From positions 1 through 46,423 of the forward strand of contig NZ_JPRM01000034.1 in the NCBI RefSeq assembly GCF_000737695.1: DNA of 46,423 bases, in the 5' to 3' direction. The position numbers and the translations under genes are program-made. Source of the DNA: Flavobacterium hydatis (lineage in GTDB: Bacteria; Bacteroidota; Bacteroidia; Flavobacteriales; Flavobacteriaceae). The notes under the pieces were generated by a model that ran no database searches, was not told the origin of the DNA, and saw nothing but the letters and a program-made list of their open reading frames with translations. How positions within the stretch are numbered: the stretch's first letter is position 1; each line of letters opens with the position of its first letter. Shown piece after piece: positions 9,036-17,650 of this stretch.

Positions 9036-10094
9036 ATGAAAGATATAGCAAAACGTTTTACAGATAACCCCTTATTATCACCTATAGATATCCCTGCAAG
9101 CAGAGAAGGATTAGAAATTACATGCTTATTAAATCCAGGAGTATTTCAATATGAAAATAAAACCTGGTTAGTGGTACGAGTAGCCGAAAGACCGAAGCAA
9201 AAAGACGGTATCATTTCCTTTCCTATATTAACAGAAACTGGTGCTATTAAAATCATCGAGATACCAAAAGATGATCCCGAATTAATAGCAACCGATGCTA
9301 GAGTAATAAACTACAAAGGCGTTGATTATTTAACAACGTTATCTCACCTACGCCTATTATGTAGCAAAGATGGACACAATTTTTATGAACCCGAAAATTA
9401 CCCATCACTAGTTGGCGAAGGCATGCTCGAAACTTTTGGGATTGAAGATTGCCGCGTTGCCTTAATCGAGGGAACATATTACCTAACCTTTACCTCTGTA
9501 TCAGATAATGGTGTTGGCGTTGGGTTACGTACCACAACCGATTGGAAAAACTTCACAAAACATGGTATGATATTACCTGCACACAATAAAGATTGTGCCA
9601 TTTTTGAAGAAAAAATAAACGGATTCTTTTATGCCTTACATCGCCCAAGTAGTGTAGATATTGGTGGTAATTATATCTGGCTAGCTTCTTCTCCTGATGG
9701 TATTCACTGGGGAAATCACCATTGCATCATAAAAACCAGAAAAGGACTTTGGGATAGTAAACGAGTTGGCGCAGGCGCTGCTCCTATAAAAACAGATAAA
9801 GGTTGGTTAGAAATTTATCATGGAGCCAATGAAAATCATCAATATTGTTTAGGTGCTTTTTTGATGGACTTAAAAGATCCTTCTAAAGTAATTGCAAGAA
9901 CCGAACAACCTATAATGGTTCCTACTACAGAATATGAGTTAAGTGGCTTTTTTGGAAACGTAGTATTTACAAATGGTCATGTTGTAGAACCAGATGGAGA
10001 TACACTTACCATATATTACGGAGCTTCGGATGAATTTGTTTGTGGTGCTCAATTTTCGATTAAAGAGATTCTTTTACTTTTAAAAAATAACTAA
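9036..10094 (+). CDS. GH130 family beta-mannoside phosphorylase
   Basis: Cytoplasmic enzyme expected to cleave a beta-mannosyl disaccharide with phosphate, giving mannose 1-phosphate. The 352-aa product has no signal peptide. GH130 motifs seen are LLNPGVFQYENKTWLVVRVAER at the N-terminus (residues 31-52), GIEDCR (135-140; Asp138 is the likely proton donor), YALHRPS (199-205), DSKRVGAGAAPIKTDKGW and GFFGNVVF. The RVAERP / ALHRPS pattern is closest, from memory, to the clade of 1,2-beta-mannobiose phosphorylases rather than to mannosylglucose phosphorylase; this subfamily call is an inference. The His and Arg at 202-203 fit phosphate binding, arguing for a phosphorylase rather than a GH130 hydrolase. 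Its stop overlaps the MFS start (TAATG), so the two are probably translationally coupled. Confidence 0.88.
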   Translation: MKDIAKRFTDNPLLSPIDIPASREGLEITCLLNPGVFQYENKTWLVVRVAERPKQKDGIISFPILTETGAIKIIEIPKDDPELIATDARVINYKGVDYLTTLSHLRLLCSKDGHNFYEPENYPSLVGEGMLETFGIEDCRVALIEGTYYLTFTSVSDNGVGVGLRTTTDWKNFTKHGMILPAHNKDCAIFEEKINGFFYALHRPSSVDIGGNYIWLASSPDGIHWGNHHCIIKTRKGLWDSKRVGAGAAPIKTDKGWLEIYHGANENHQYCLGAFLMDLKDPSKVIARTEQPIMVPTTEYELSGFFGNVVFTNGHVVEPDGDTLTIYYGASDEFVCGAQFSIKEILLLLKNN

Positions 10095-11380
10095 TGTTTA
10101 AAAAACTTATATCAGAAATTGACCATTTTAAAAGCCAAACCCATAATTTCCGTATACTGATTTTTACAAACTTAGTTTATGCACTGGTATTACCCGTAAT
10201 CGATATTTTTGTCGCTGCATACATCATGAGGAATTCAAATGACACCTCAAAAGTTGTTATTTATCAGTTGGCAATTTATACAGGGATTCCGCTTACATTC
10301 TTATTAAATGGGTTCTTGTTGAAACATTTCAACATCCGAAAACTATACTCAATCGGAATGATGCTAAGCGGTGTTTCCATGATTATTATGATGTCGCTGA
10401 AAACATTAGACCTAACCGGAATTGGTATTGCAGGGATTACTATGGGGCTTTCGTTTGGTTTATATTGGTCTAATCGGGATTATCTTGCTTTGGCAATTAC
10501 AAATGATGAAAATCGTAATTATTATTACGGACTAGAAACCTTTATTTATACCATCATAGCTATTGCAATACCGGCAACAATTGGCTGGTTTATTCAATCT
10601 AAAACTGGCGAAGACCAAAAACACCAAGCGTACGAAATAATTACAGGAATTGTTTTTCTTATTACGATAATAGCCTCAATAGTATGTTATAGAGGTAAAT
10701 TTGAAAATCCTGCTCAAAAAAAGTATATCTTTTTCAAGTTTCATCCCTTATGGTATAAGCTATTATCACTGGCAACCTTCAAGGGTTTGGCACAAGGATT
10801 TTTGGTAACAGCTCCTGCCATGCTTATTTTTAAAATATTAGGAGAAGAAGGCGCATTAGGACAAGCACAATCTATTGGAGCAATTTTAGCAGCCATTATA
10901 ATTTATTTTATTGGGCGTTTCTCAAAACCATCGGATAGAATTAAAACTTTTTCTGTTGGATTAATTTTGTTCGCCTTGGGCGCGTGCATCAATGGGATAT
11001 TATTTAATGAAACAGGGGTAATCATATTTTTGTTACTGTTGCTTATCGCAAAACCTTTAATGGATCTAGCCTACTTCCCTATTCAGCTTAAGGTAATTGA
11101 TATTGTATCTCGTATAGAAAAAAGAGGCGAATTTACATATATCCTTAATCATGAAGCAGGTTTATACATTGGCAGACTTTTGGGCGCAGGAACATTCCTA
11201 ACCTTATATTACGCTGTTTCCGAAGATTTTGCTTTACGATATGCCATCGGAATTATTGCTTTACTACAATTATGTTCCATTTTTATTAGCAAAAAAATCA
11301 TTAAACAAGGAATTGAGCTTTCATCAGAAGATGTAACAGATCCAAAAGTTTTGGAAGAAGTGGCGGTAAAATTACTTTAA
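10094..11380 (+). CDS. MFS transporter, probable oligosaccharide importer
   Basis: Inner-membrane permease of the major facilitator superfamily, 428 aa, with about 12 hydrophobic segments. The N-terminal half carries the segment GITMGLSFGLYWSNRDYLAL. It resembles the YqgE-like group of uncharacterised MFS proteins. Its start overlaps the stop of the GH130 gene by one base, so its likely cargo is the disaccharide that GH130 splits in the cytoplasm. Direction and substrate are inferred from context only. Confidence 0.85.
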   Translation: MFKKLISEIDHFKSQTHNFRILIFTNLVYALVLPVIDIFVAAYIMRNSNDTSKVVIYQLAIYTGIPLTFLLNGFLLKHFNIRKLYSIGMMLSGVSMIIMMSLKTLDLTGIGIAGITMGLSFGLYWSNRDYLALAITNDENRNYYYGLETFIYTIIAIAIPATIGWFIQSKTGEDQKHQAYEIITGIVFLITIIASIVCYRGKFENPAQKKYIFFKFHPLWYKLLSLATFKGLAQGFLVTAPAMLIFKILGEEGALGQAQSIGAILAAIIIYFIGRFSKPSDRIKTFSVGLILFALGACINGILFNETGVIIFLLLLLIAKPLMDLAYFPIQLKVIDIVSRIEKRGEFTYILNHEAGLYIGRLLGAGTFLTLYYAVSEDFALRYAIGIIALLQLCSIFISKKIIKQGIELSSEDVTDPKVLEEVAVKLL

Positions 11381-11400
11381 CACATTTCAAAATATCATTA

Positions 11401-11552
11401 AACACATAGAAACATAGAATATTAGGTGTAAAAAAGAAACTCAAAAAGAAATACATTTCTTTCCCATAGCTACCTCTGTGTACTTTAAATAAGTGAAACG
11501 CCTTTTTTGAAGATTACAAAAATCTATGTCTCTATGTGTTAAAATTAATTAC
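11401..11552. repeat. Structured intergenic repeat, family 1, copy A
   Basis: An element of about 150 bp bounded by inverted ends: AACACATAGAAACATAG on the left and TCTATGTCTCTATGTGTT on the right. Inside is the palindrome AAAGAAATACATTTCTTT. Related copies in the same orientation are at 44219-44368 and from 46391 to the window end. It fills most of the gap between the MFS gene and the unknown secreted protein. Confidence 0.8.
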
Positions 11553-11587
11553 GTTCAGCGGTTACCTAAAATTAAAATTCAATAACT

Positions 11588-13306
11588 ATGAATACATTTA
11601 TAAAAATTACAACTTCGTGTCTGTTAGTCATTAGTTTAAATGCAACAGCACAAGTAAAACAACAAAATATTCCTCGCATAGACCAAATGCCTAATCTACC
11701 ACAACCATTAAAAATCATCGATTATAAAAAACTAGCGTTAGATTTTGATAAAACGGTATATGACTTTAATGCCAAAGGCAAATACTGGCCAATGGTTTGG
11801 ATGGATGACAGCCAGAAAAACTTCCCGCAAACAGTTGTAGGATTATATACGGCTGTGGCCGATGTAAGACAAGGACCGGATCATAACAATGGTATGTTTC
11901 ACGAAGCTTTGGCGACAATGGGGGCAACATTAGGCGCTACATTAGTTGGTATTGACAAAAATCAGCCAAACCTTAATTATGTTGGAATGCTTAAAAACTA
12001 TTTTAACAAAGAGACTAATTGGAATATTATGATGAATAATACCTGTCCAGAAGTTGCTTTATTAGGCGGAGGTTATGGTCGTGATTGGTGGTATGATGTA
12101 TATCCTAATCTTTTGTTCTTTGCCGTTTATGATAAATATCCCAACGAACCTGGTTTTACCGAAATTGCCAGAACTATTGCCGATAAATTTTATGAGGCAG
12201 ATGTAATCTTAAATGGAAACTACGATTACTCTTATTTTGATTATAACAAAATGACACCAATGACCAACCATATCTGTACGCAACCTGATGCAGCAGCGGG
12301 ACATGCATGGGTATTGCATATGGCATATAAAAAATTTGGAGACGCTAAGTATTTAAAAGGAGCAAAAAGTGCATTGACAGCCTTACAATCGCAATCAAAA
12401 AATCCTACTTACGAAGTATTAATGCCGTTTGGAGCATATTTAGCAGCAAGAATTAATGCCGAAGAAGGTGCAAAATACGATACAAGCAAAATGCTAGATT
12501 GGACATTCGACGGAACACCAATTTGCCGTGAAGGATGGGGCGCATTAGTTGGTAACTGGAATGGTTATGATATATCAGGAACATTTGGTAGCACGGTAGA
12601 TCATGGCGGTTACGGCTTCCTGATGAATACCTATGATGCCGCTTGGCCATTAGTACCAATGGTAAGATACGACCAATCTTATGCAACCGCAATAGGAAAA
12701 TGGATGCTGAATGCAGCAAATGCTTCCCGTTTCTTCTATCCGCAATATATGCCAAAAGAACACCAAACAATTCCTGAACTTGCCGAAGTTACCAAAGGAG
12801 TTATTGGATATGAAGGAATCATAAAGCAATCGAGTTATAAAGAATACGAAAACCTAAAAGGTCCTGTAGCGCAAGGCGACGGTCCGCTTTGGGTACTTGG
12901 AGAAAATCCTAAAGAATCTCAATTTAGTGTATACGGAAGCGGGCACGTAGGAATCTTTGGAGGTATTATTAGTGCAACCAATGTTACCGGAATATTGCAA
13001 CTTGATTTACTAGCCACAGACTTTTTCAGCGATAAAGCCTATCCATCGTATTTATACTATAATCCATATACAGCAAATAAAACAGTAACCATAAAAACCG
13101 AAAAAGGTAAAAAAGTAGATTTATACAATACCGTTTCAGGAAGTTTTATAGCCCGAAATGTAACTTCATCTGCCAAAATTAATATCAGCGCCTTGAGTTC
13201 TGCTGTAATTATTTGTGTGCCTGCTGGAGGAAAAGTAACCCATGACGGAGAAAAAATGCTAGTAGATGGTATTGTCGTAGATTATAAATCGCAAGAGAAA
13301 AAATAA
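11588..13306 (+). CDS. Secreted protein of unknown family in the glycan locus; possible new glycoside hydrolase
   Basis: I do not recognise this 572-aa family. A signal peptide (MNTFIKITTSCLLVISLNATAQ, cut near residue 22) sends it to the periplasm or beyond. The central 350 residues are rich in Trp, Tyr, Asp and His and in helix-like stretches (for example NTCPEVALLGGGYGRDWW, DAAAGHAWVLHMAYKKFG, EVLMPFGAYLAARINAEEG), which suggests an alpha/alpha toroid as in several hydrolase and lyase families. Acidic/aromatic pockets such as YWPMVWMDDSQ and STVDHGGYGF could hold an active site. The last about 90 residues look like a small beta domain (KTVTIKTEKGKKVDLYN). It lies between a sugar importer and a secreted GH13, so action on the locus substrate is likely but unproven. 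Confidence 0.75.
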   Translation: MNTFIKITTSCLLVISLNATAQVKQQNIPRIDQMPNLPQPLKIIDYKKLALDFDKTVYDFNAKGKYWPMVWMDDSQKNFPQTVVGLYTAVADVRQGPDHNNGMFHEALATMGATLGATLVGIDKNQPNLNYVGMLKNYFNKETNWNIMMNNTCPEVALLGGGYGRDWWYDVYPNLLFFAVYDKYPNEPGFTEIARTIADKFYEADVILNGNYDYSYFDYNKMTPMTNHICTQPDAAAGHAWVLHMAYKKFGDAKYLKGAKSALTALQSQSKNPTYEVLMPFGAYLAARINAEEGAKYDTSKMLDWTFDGTPICREGWGALVGNWNGYDISGTFGSTVDHGGYGFLMNTYDAAWPLVPMVRYDQSYATAIGKWMLNAANASRFFYPQYMPKEHQTIPELAEVTKGVIGYEGIIKQSSYKEYENLKGPVAQGDGPLWVLGENPKESQFSVYGSGHVGIFGGIISATNVTGILQLDLLATDFFSDKAYPSYLYYNPYTANKTVTIKTEKGKKVDLYNTVSGSFIARNVTSSAKINISALSSAVIICVPAGGKVTHDGEKMLVDGIVVDYKSQEKK

Positions 13307-13393
13307 GTATCAATCTCCAGTCTAGTTTGTCATCCTGAGGAATTCAGGGTAACAAAAATGAGAATAAAACCTAGTTAATCTAGACATCTTTAT

Positions 13394-13430
13394 CCTAACA
13401 GGTTTTAAAAACCTGTTAGGTATTTTTTTA
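13394..13430. repeat. Hairpin repeat (family 4), likely terminator
   Basis: The arms CCTAACAGGTTTT and AAAACCTGTTAGG are nearly contiguous and are followed by a T-run. A near-identical copy is at 15692-15719. It lies between the unknown secreted protein and GH13 and could end the upstream transcript. The bases just before it (13320-13380) show nothing I can assign. Confidence 0.65.
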
Positions 13431-13460
13431 CTTACTCAACAAATTAACCATACACTATTC

Positions 13461-15083
13461 ATGAAACATAATCTATTCTATCTTACCTTTTTCTTTCTTC
13501 TAATGCTAAACACAACAAATGCTCAAAAAACACCCATTGACCAAAAATGGTGGAAAGAATCTGTTTTTTATCAAATCTATATGCCCAGTTACGCCGATAG
13601 TAATGGCGATGGATACGGAGATTTTAAGGGAATGACTCAAAAACTAGACTATCTAAAAGAACTTGGTATAAAAGGTATTTGGCTTACCCCCTTTCTGACC
13701 TCTCCCAAAGTTGATAATGGTTATGATATCGCCGATTATTATGAAGTAGACCCAACTTATGGAAACAAAGCCGATTTTGATACTTTTTTAAGCGAAGCAC
13801 ACAAAAGAGGAATTAAAGTGATTATAGATATGGTTTTTAATCATACATCTACCGATAGTAAATGGTTTCAGGAATCAAGAAAATCAAAGGATAATCCGTA
13901 TCGTGATTATTATATTTGGAAAGATGAACCAAACAATTGGGAATCTTTTTTTGGAGGAACAGCCTGGGAAAAAGACACTTTAACCAATCAATATTACTAT
14001 CATAAGTTTGATAAAAGAATGGCCGATCTTAACTGGTCGAATCCTAAAGTAGTTACAGAAATTCAAAATGTATTGCGTTTTTGGCTTGATGCTGGTGTAG
14101 ATGGTTTCCGATTAGATGTAATTAATTTCCTGAATACCGACGGAATCACAAAAGATAACCCCATAAAAAATGGACAGCAAGAACACATACACGATATAGA
14201 TCAGGAAGGTGTAAAAAATGCCATGCGCATTATAAAATCTACCGTAAATGAATATGACAACCGTTTTATTGTGGGAGAAATAGGAAGTGATAAAATCGAA
14301 GTTCTAAAACAATACCAATCGCAAGATTTATTAGATGTTGTTTTTAATTTCAACTTTGGGAGCATCAAAGAATTTTCGACCCAGCGTATTTTCGATGAAT
14401 TACAAAGCATGGAGAAAAATATGAGTAATTATCCCACTCTATTTTTTGGTAGCCATGATATGCCCAGAATGATAGATCGATTAGCCAATGGAAATCCAGA
14501 CAGAGCCACAGCATTAACCGCATTAATACTAACTGCCAAAGGAGTTCCGTTTATATACTATGGTGAAGAAATTGGGATGCATAATATCATTGCTCAGAAT
14601 ATAGACGAAATGGTCGATATACAAGGAAGAACACATTATGAATTGGCACTTGCTCAAGGCAAAAGTAAAAATGAAGCGCTTATAGAAGGAAACGAACACA
14701 ATCGCGATAAATCACGTAGCCCGATGCAATGGAATTCAGATTCTTTTGCTGGATTCTCAAAAGAAAAAACATGGATTAAAATTAATCCTGATTATAAAAA
14801 AACGAATGTTAACGTTTTGACACCTCAAAAGAATTCTATACTCAATACCTATAAAAAATTAATAGCATTACGAAACAAAGAAAAAGTATTGCAATACGGA
14901 GATTATGATAACCTCAAACATCAAGAAGATCAAATATCATTTACGAGATCTTACCAAGGAGATAAAATCACCGTTATCATTAACTTCGGTTTAAAAAAAG
15001 AAATAACATTACCCGCAGGAGCTACCTTATTAATGGGAAGTAAAATCCTAAAACCAAATAGCTTTATTATTTACAGAAACTAA
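13461..15083 (+). CDS. Secreted GH13 alpha-glucosidase/amylase-family enzyme
   Basis: Alpha-glucoside hydrolase or transglycosylase of the alpha-amylase superfamily, 540 aa, with a signal peptide ending near TTNAQ. The family regions are present: region I DMVFNHTS, region II GVDGFRLDVINF (nucleophile Asp219), region III IVGEIGS (acid/base Glu273), region IV FFGSHDMPR (Asp333) and region V MADLNW. Region V with the following Trp and the N-terminal YQIYMPSYADSNGDGYGD fit the oligo-1,6-glucosidase/alpha-glucosidase group. Region IV has SHD where NHD is usual. A short C-terminal beta domain follows (GDKITVIINFGLKKEITLPAG). It is 12 bases from the cupin gene. Its alpha-linkage specificity contrasts with the beta-mannoside specificity of GH130. 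Confidence 0.92.
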   Translation: MKHNLFYLTFFFLLMLNTTNAQKTPIDQKWWKESVFYQIYMPSYADSNGDGYGDFKGMTQKLDYLKELGIKGIWLTPFLTSPKVDNGYDIADYYEVDPTYGNKADFDTFLSEAHKRGIKVIIDMVFNHTSTDSKWFQESRKSKDNPYRDYYIWKDEPNNWESFFGGTAWEKDTLTNQYYYHKFDKRMADLNWSNPKVVTEIQNVLRFWLDAGVDGFRLDVINFLNTDGITKDNPIKNGQQEHIHDIDQEGVKNAMRIIKSTVNEYDNRFIVGEIGSDKIEVLKQYQSQDLLDVVFNFNFGSIKEFSTQRIFDELQSMEKNMSNYPTLFFGSHDMPRMIDRLANGNPDRATALTALILTAKGVPFIYYGEEIGMHNIIAQNIDEMVDIQGRTHYELALAQGKSKNEALIEGNEHNRDKSRSPMQWNSDSFAGFSKEKTWIKINPDYKKTNVNVLTPQKNSILNTYKKLIALRNKEKVLQYGDYDNLKHQEDQISFTRSYQGDKITVIINFGLKKEITLPAGATLLMGSKILKPNSFIIYRN

Positions 15084-15095
15084 AATAACAGTAAA

Positions 15096-15611
15096 ATGAA
15101 TTTTAATTTATCACCAAATACAGAAAAAAAAGCAGTTTTCGAACAAATCGCTACAGCACTCGAAAAAGAAAATTTCATCATTATAAAACAAGATCAAACC
15201 CGACCTTGGGGAGGATTTTTTGTAATAGATGAAACGCAAGCTAGTGCATTTGCTAAGAAATTCTTTCCTCATCTTGAAATGTCAGAGATACAAATTACCA
15301 ATAAACTGAGTCCTAAAATTTTAATTGTTGCACCAAACAAACGTTTATCATGGCAATTTCACTTTCGTAGAGCCGAAATTTGGAAAGTACTTGACGGAAT
15401 TGTAGGTGTAAAAACAAGCTTAACCGACCAAGAAGGAGAAATACAAGAACTTGCTCCAGGTTCATTTATAAAATTAGACAAAGGAGAACGTCATCGCTTA
15501 ATTGGTTTGGAATCATGGGGAATCGTAGCCGAAATTTGGCAACATACCAATCCCGAAAATCCATCTGATGAAGATGATATTGTACGATTACAAGATGATT
15601 TTGGAAGATAA
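15096..15611 (+). CDS. Cupin, phosphomannose isomerase type II-like
   Basis: A small (171-aa) cytoplasmic cupin with the conserved pattern of the isomerase domain of bifunctional mannose-1-phosphate guanylyltransferase/mannose-6-phosphate isomerases: RPWGG (36-40), WQFHFRRAEIW (86-96, metal-binding His89 and Glu94), an LAPGSFIKLDKGERHRL turn and EIWQHT...PSDEDDIVRLQDDFGR at the end. It lacks the nucleotidyltransferase domain, and the cupin has an N-terminal extension of about 35 residues. Next to a GH130 phosphorylase, a role in converting mannose phosphate to fructose 6-phosphate fits well. Automatic annotation may call such proteins phosphoheptose isomerase. Confidence 0.8.
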   Translation: MNFNLSPNTEKKAVFEQIATALEKENFIIIKQDQTRPWGGFFVIDETQASAFAKKFFPHLEMSEIQITNKLSPKILIVAPNKRLSWQFHFRRAEIWKVLDGIVGVKTSLTDQEGEIQELAPGSFIKLDKGERHRLIGLESWGIVAEIWQHTNPENPSDEDDIVRLQDDFGR

Positions 15612-15627
15612 ATATCTATGTTTATTT

Positions 15628-15770
15628 ATCCTGCAAGGTTTTTTCAACCTTGTAGGTTTAGAAATTATACCCCAAATATTGGATGTAGTTATCCTAACAG
15701 GTTTTTAAAACCTGTTAGGTATTTATATATTGATTATCATACCTACAAGACTAGAAAAACCTTGCAGGAT
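15628..15770. repeat. Three family-4 hairpins between convergent genes
   Basis: Three related palindromes lie between the cupin gene and the convergent GH13 gene: CCTGCAAGGTT/AACCTTGTAGG (15630-15656), CCTAACAGGTTTT/AAACCTGTTAGG (15692-15719) and, inverted, CCTACAAG/CTTGCAGG (about 15742-15768). The middle one matches the copy at 13394. They can act as a bidirectional terminator. Confidence 0.7.
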
Positions 15771-15778
15771 TAAATAAT

Positions 15779-17650
15779 CTACTTCACCTCATAAATAAAC
15801 GATTCCGATGGCGCTATTTTAACTTTAGCCTTACCTTCACCATTACTTACATTCAGTTTTGTTTTATTCTGTAAATACAATTGATCTGTAATTGTATATT
15901 CACCATCCTTCAACTTCCATTTAGCGATAACATCCGCAGGAATTTTTAATTCAAATTCGCTCGTTTTATCAGCAGAGAAATTAACAACAACAATTAGCTT
16001 TTGATTATTAGACCAACGCACATAAGAATAAATACCAGTATCATATCTAGTAGTCGACTTGCGATTTACAGATTGAATCTCCTGAAAACCACCCATCAAA
16101 GCCGAACTATTTATAGAGAAATTTAGTAATCGCTTATAAAAATCTCTCAAATCCTTCTCCGATTGTGTAAGTTGACCGCCATCAAATTTGCCATTATTCA
16201 TCCATCGCTGATGATTTGGTACACCAATATAATCAAAAATCGAAGTTCTGGAAGGTTTTCCGAATCCCGCATTTTCGTTTCCAGGTTCTCCAACTTCCTG
16301 TCCAAAATAAACCATCGTTGGCGAAGTGCTTATTGTTGTAGAAACCACCATCAAAGGTTTTCCTTTTTCTGGAGTTCCAGCAAATTCTGAACTTGCCAAA
16401 CGTTGCTCGTCATGATTATCAAGAAAATGTAACATATTATGTTCAATATCCACCATATCATGCTGAATATCCGAAAGTTCATCAGGAGATGATTTCCCCT
16501 TAATAATATCTTTTAGCTTATCATACGTTTCAACCTTATCATATAAATAATCCATTTTACCCAAATGAATATAATTGCGATATTCTTTAGGATTGTACAC
16601 CTCTGCTAATAAGAATGCATTAGGTTTCTTAACCTTAATAGCCGAGTTCATATAACTCCAGAATTCGTACGGAACCATTTCGGCCATATCAAAACGGAAA
16701 CCATCAACACCTTTATCAGTCCAATACAAAGCGATAGATTTAAATTTCTTCCAAGAATCAGGAACATCTTTATCTTTCCAGAAATTATAGTGCTCTTGGT
16801 AAGATTTTTTATCAAAACCAGCAGGAAGTTCAGGAAAGTCTTTAGAACCGTCTGGGCGAATACCGTAATTTACTTTAACCGTTTCGTACCAATCATTTTG
16901 GTCTGGTTTAGCCTTACGCGAACCATTTCCAGTCCATTTTGCAGGATTTTCATCAAATTTATCATCTACAAGCGGGTTTTTCTCTCCATTTAACGGAACA
17001 TCATTATCAGGAATCTGAAACGGAGTATTCGGTATATAGTAAAAATTATTATCACGTTTGTACTCCACCGTAACATCATCATTGGCACCAAAATCTTTTA
17101 CGCCAGCAGGATTATTTTTACCCTCATATTTTCTAGCAATATGATTAGGAACAATATCGATAATCACTTTTAAACCCGCTTTATGCGTACGCGCAACCAA
17201 AGCTTCAAATTCTTGCAAACGATTAGCAGGATTTACAGCCAAATCAGGATTTACATTATAATAATCTTTTACAGCATATGGAGATCCCGCTCTACCTTTT
17301 ATCACTTCTGGATCATCATTAGAAATTCCGAATGCAGTATAATCACGAACCAATGCATGATGAGGAACACCCGTATACCAAATATAAGTAACACCTAAAT
17401 CTTTAATTTCGTGTAGTGCTTTATCGCTAAAATCATTAAACTTCCCTACTCCATTTTCTTCGATAGTTCCCCAAGGTTTATTTGTCGTATTAGTATTCCC
17501 GAACAAACGAGTGAAAACCTGATATACAACAACTTTATTTTCAGAAACAACTTCTTTCTTGTCCGTATTTTGTCTTATGTCATTTGTTTTACATGCAGTA
17601 ACCAAAACCATTGCAGTAAACCCAGCCACAATAACGCGTGCCTTTATCAT
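15779..17650 (-). CDS. GH13 alpha-amylase-family lipoprotein
   Basis: Surface or periplasmic alpha-glucan hydrolase, 623 aa. Lipobox VTAC places the lipidated Cys at residue 20. Catalytic regions: VIIDIVPNH (I), GVDGFRFDMAEM (nucleophile Asp321), FLLAEVYNP (acid/base Glu350) and FLDNHDEQR (Asp414). A long insertion between regions I and II holds WTGNGSRKAKPDQNDWYETVKVNYG. A C-terminal beta domain (LIVVVNFSADKTSEFELKIP) follows the barrel. It resembles the SusG-type amylase lipoproteins of Bacteroidota without clear extra carbohydrate-binding modules. It is convergent with the cupin gene and has its own long upstream region, so it is a separate transcription unit. Confidence 0.93.
   Translation of the reverse strand: MIKARVIVAGFTAMVLVTACKTNDIRQNTDKKEVVSENKVVVYQVFTRLFGNTNTTNKPWGTIEENGVGKFNDFSDKALHEIKDLGVTYIWYTGVPHHALVRDYTAFGISNDDPEVIKGRAGSPYAVKDYYNVNPDLAVNPANRLQEFEALVARTHKAGLKVIIDIVPNHIARKYEGKNNPAGVKDFGANDDVTVEYKRDNNFYYIPNTPFQIPDNDVPLNGEKNPLVDDKFDENPAKWTGNGSRKAKPDQNDWYETVKVNYGIRPDGSKDFPELPAGFDKKSYQEHYNFWKDKDVPDSWKKFKSIALYWTDKGVDGFRFDMAEMVPYEFWSYMNSAIKVKKPNAFLLAEVYNPKEYRNYIHLGKMDYLYDKVETYDKLKDIIKGKSSPDELSDIQHDMVDIEHNMLHFLDNHDEQRLASSEFAGTPEKGKPLMVVSTTISTSPTMVYFGQEVGEPGNENAGFGKPSRTSIFDYIGVPNHQRWMNNGKFDGGQLTQSEKDLRDFYKRLLNFSINSSALMGGFQEIQSVNRKSTTRYDTGIYSYVRWSNNQKLIVVVNFSADKTSEFELKIPADVIAKWKLKDGEYTITDQLYLQNKTKLNVSNGEGKAKVKIAPSESFIYEVK

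Noticed and set aside
12453..12770. 105-aa antisense frame inside the unknown secreted protein gene
   Set aside because: It lies fully within a well-supported gene, has no family features and no promoter.
15628..15770. Hairpins as transfer RNA or riboswitch
   Set aside because: Simple perfect stems with no cloverleaf or conserved loops; the same sequence recurs at 13394 as a repeat.
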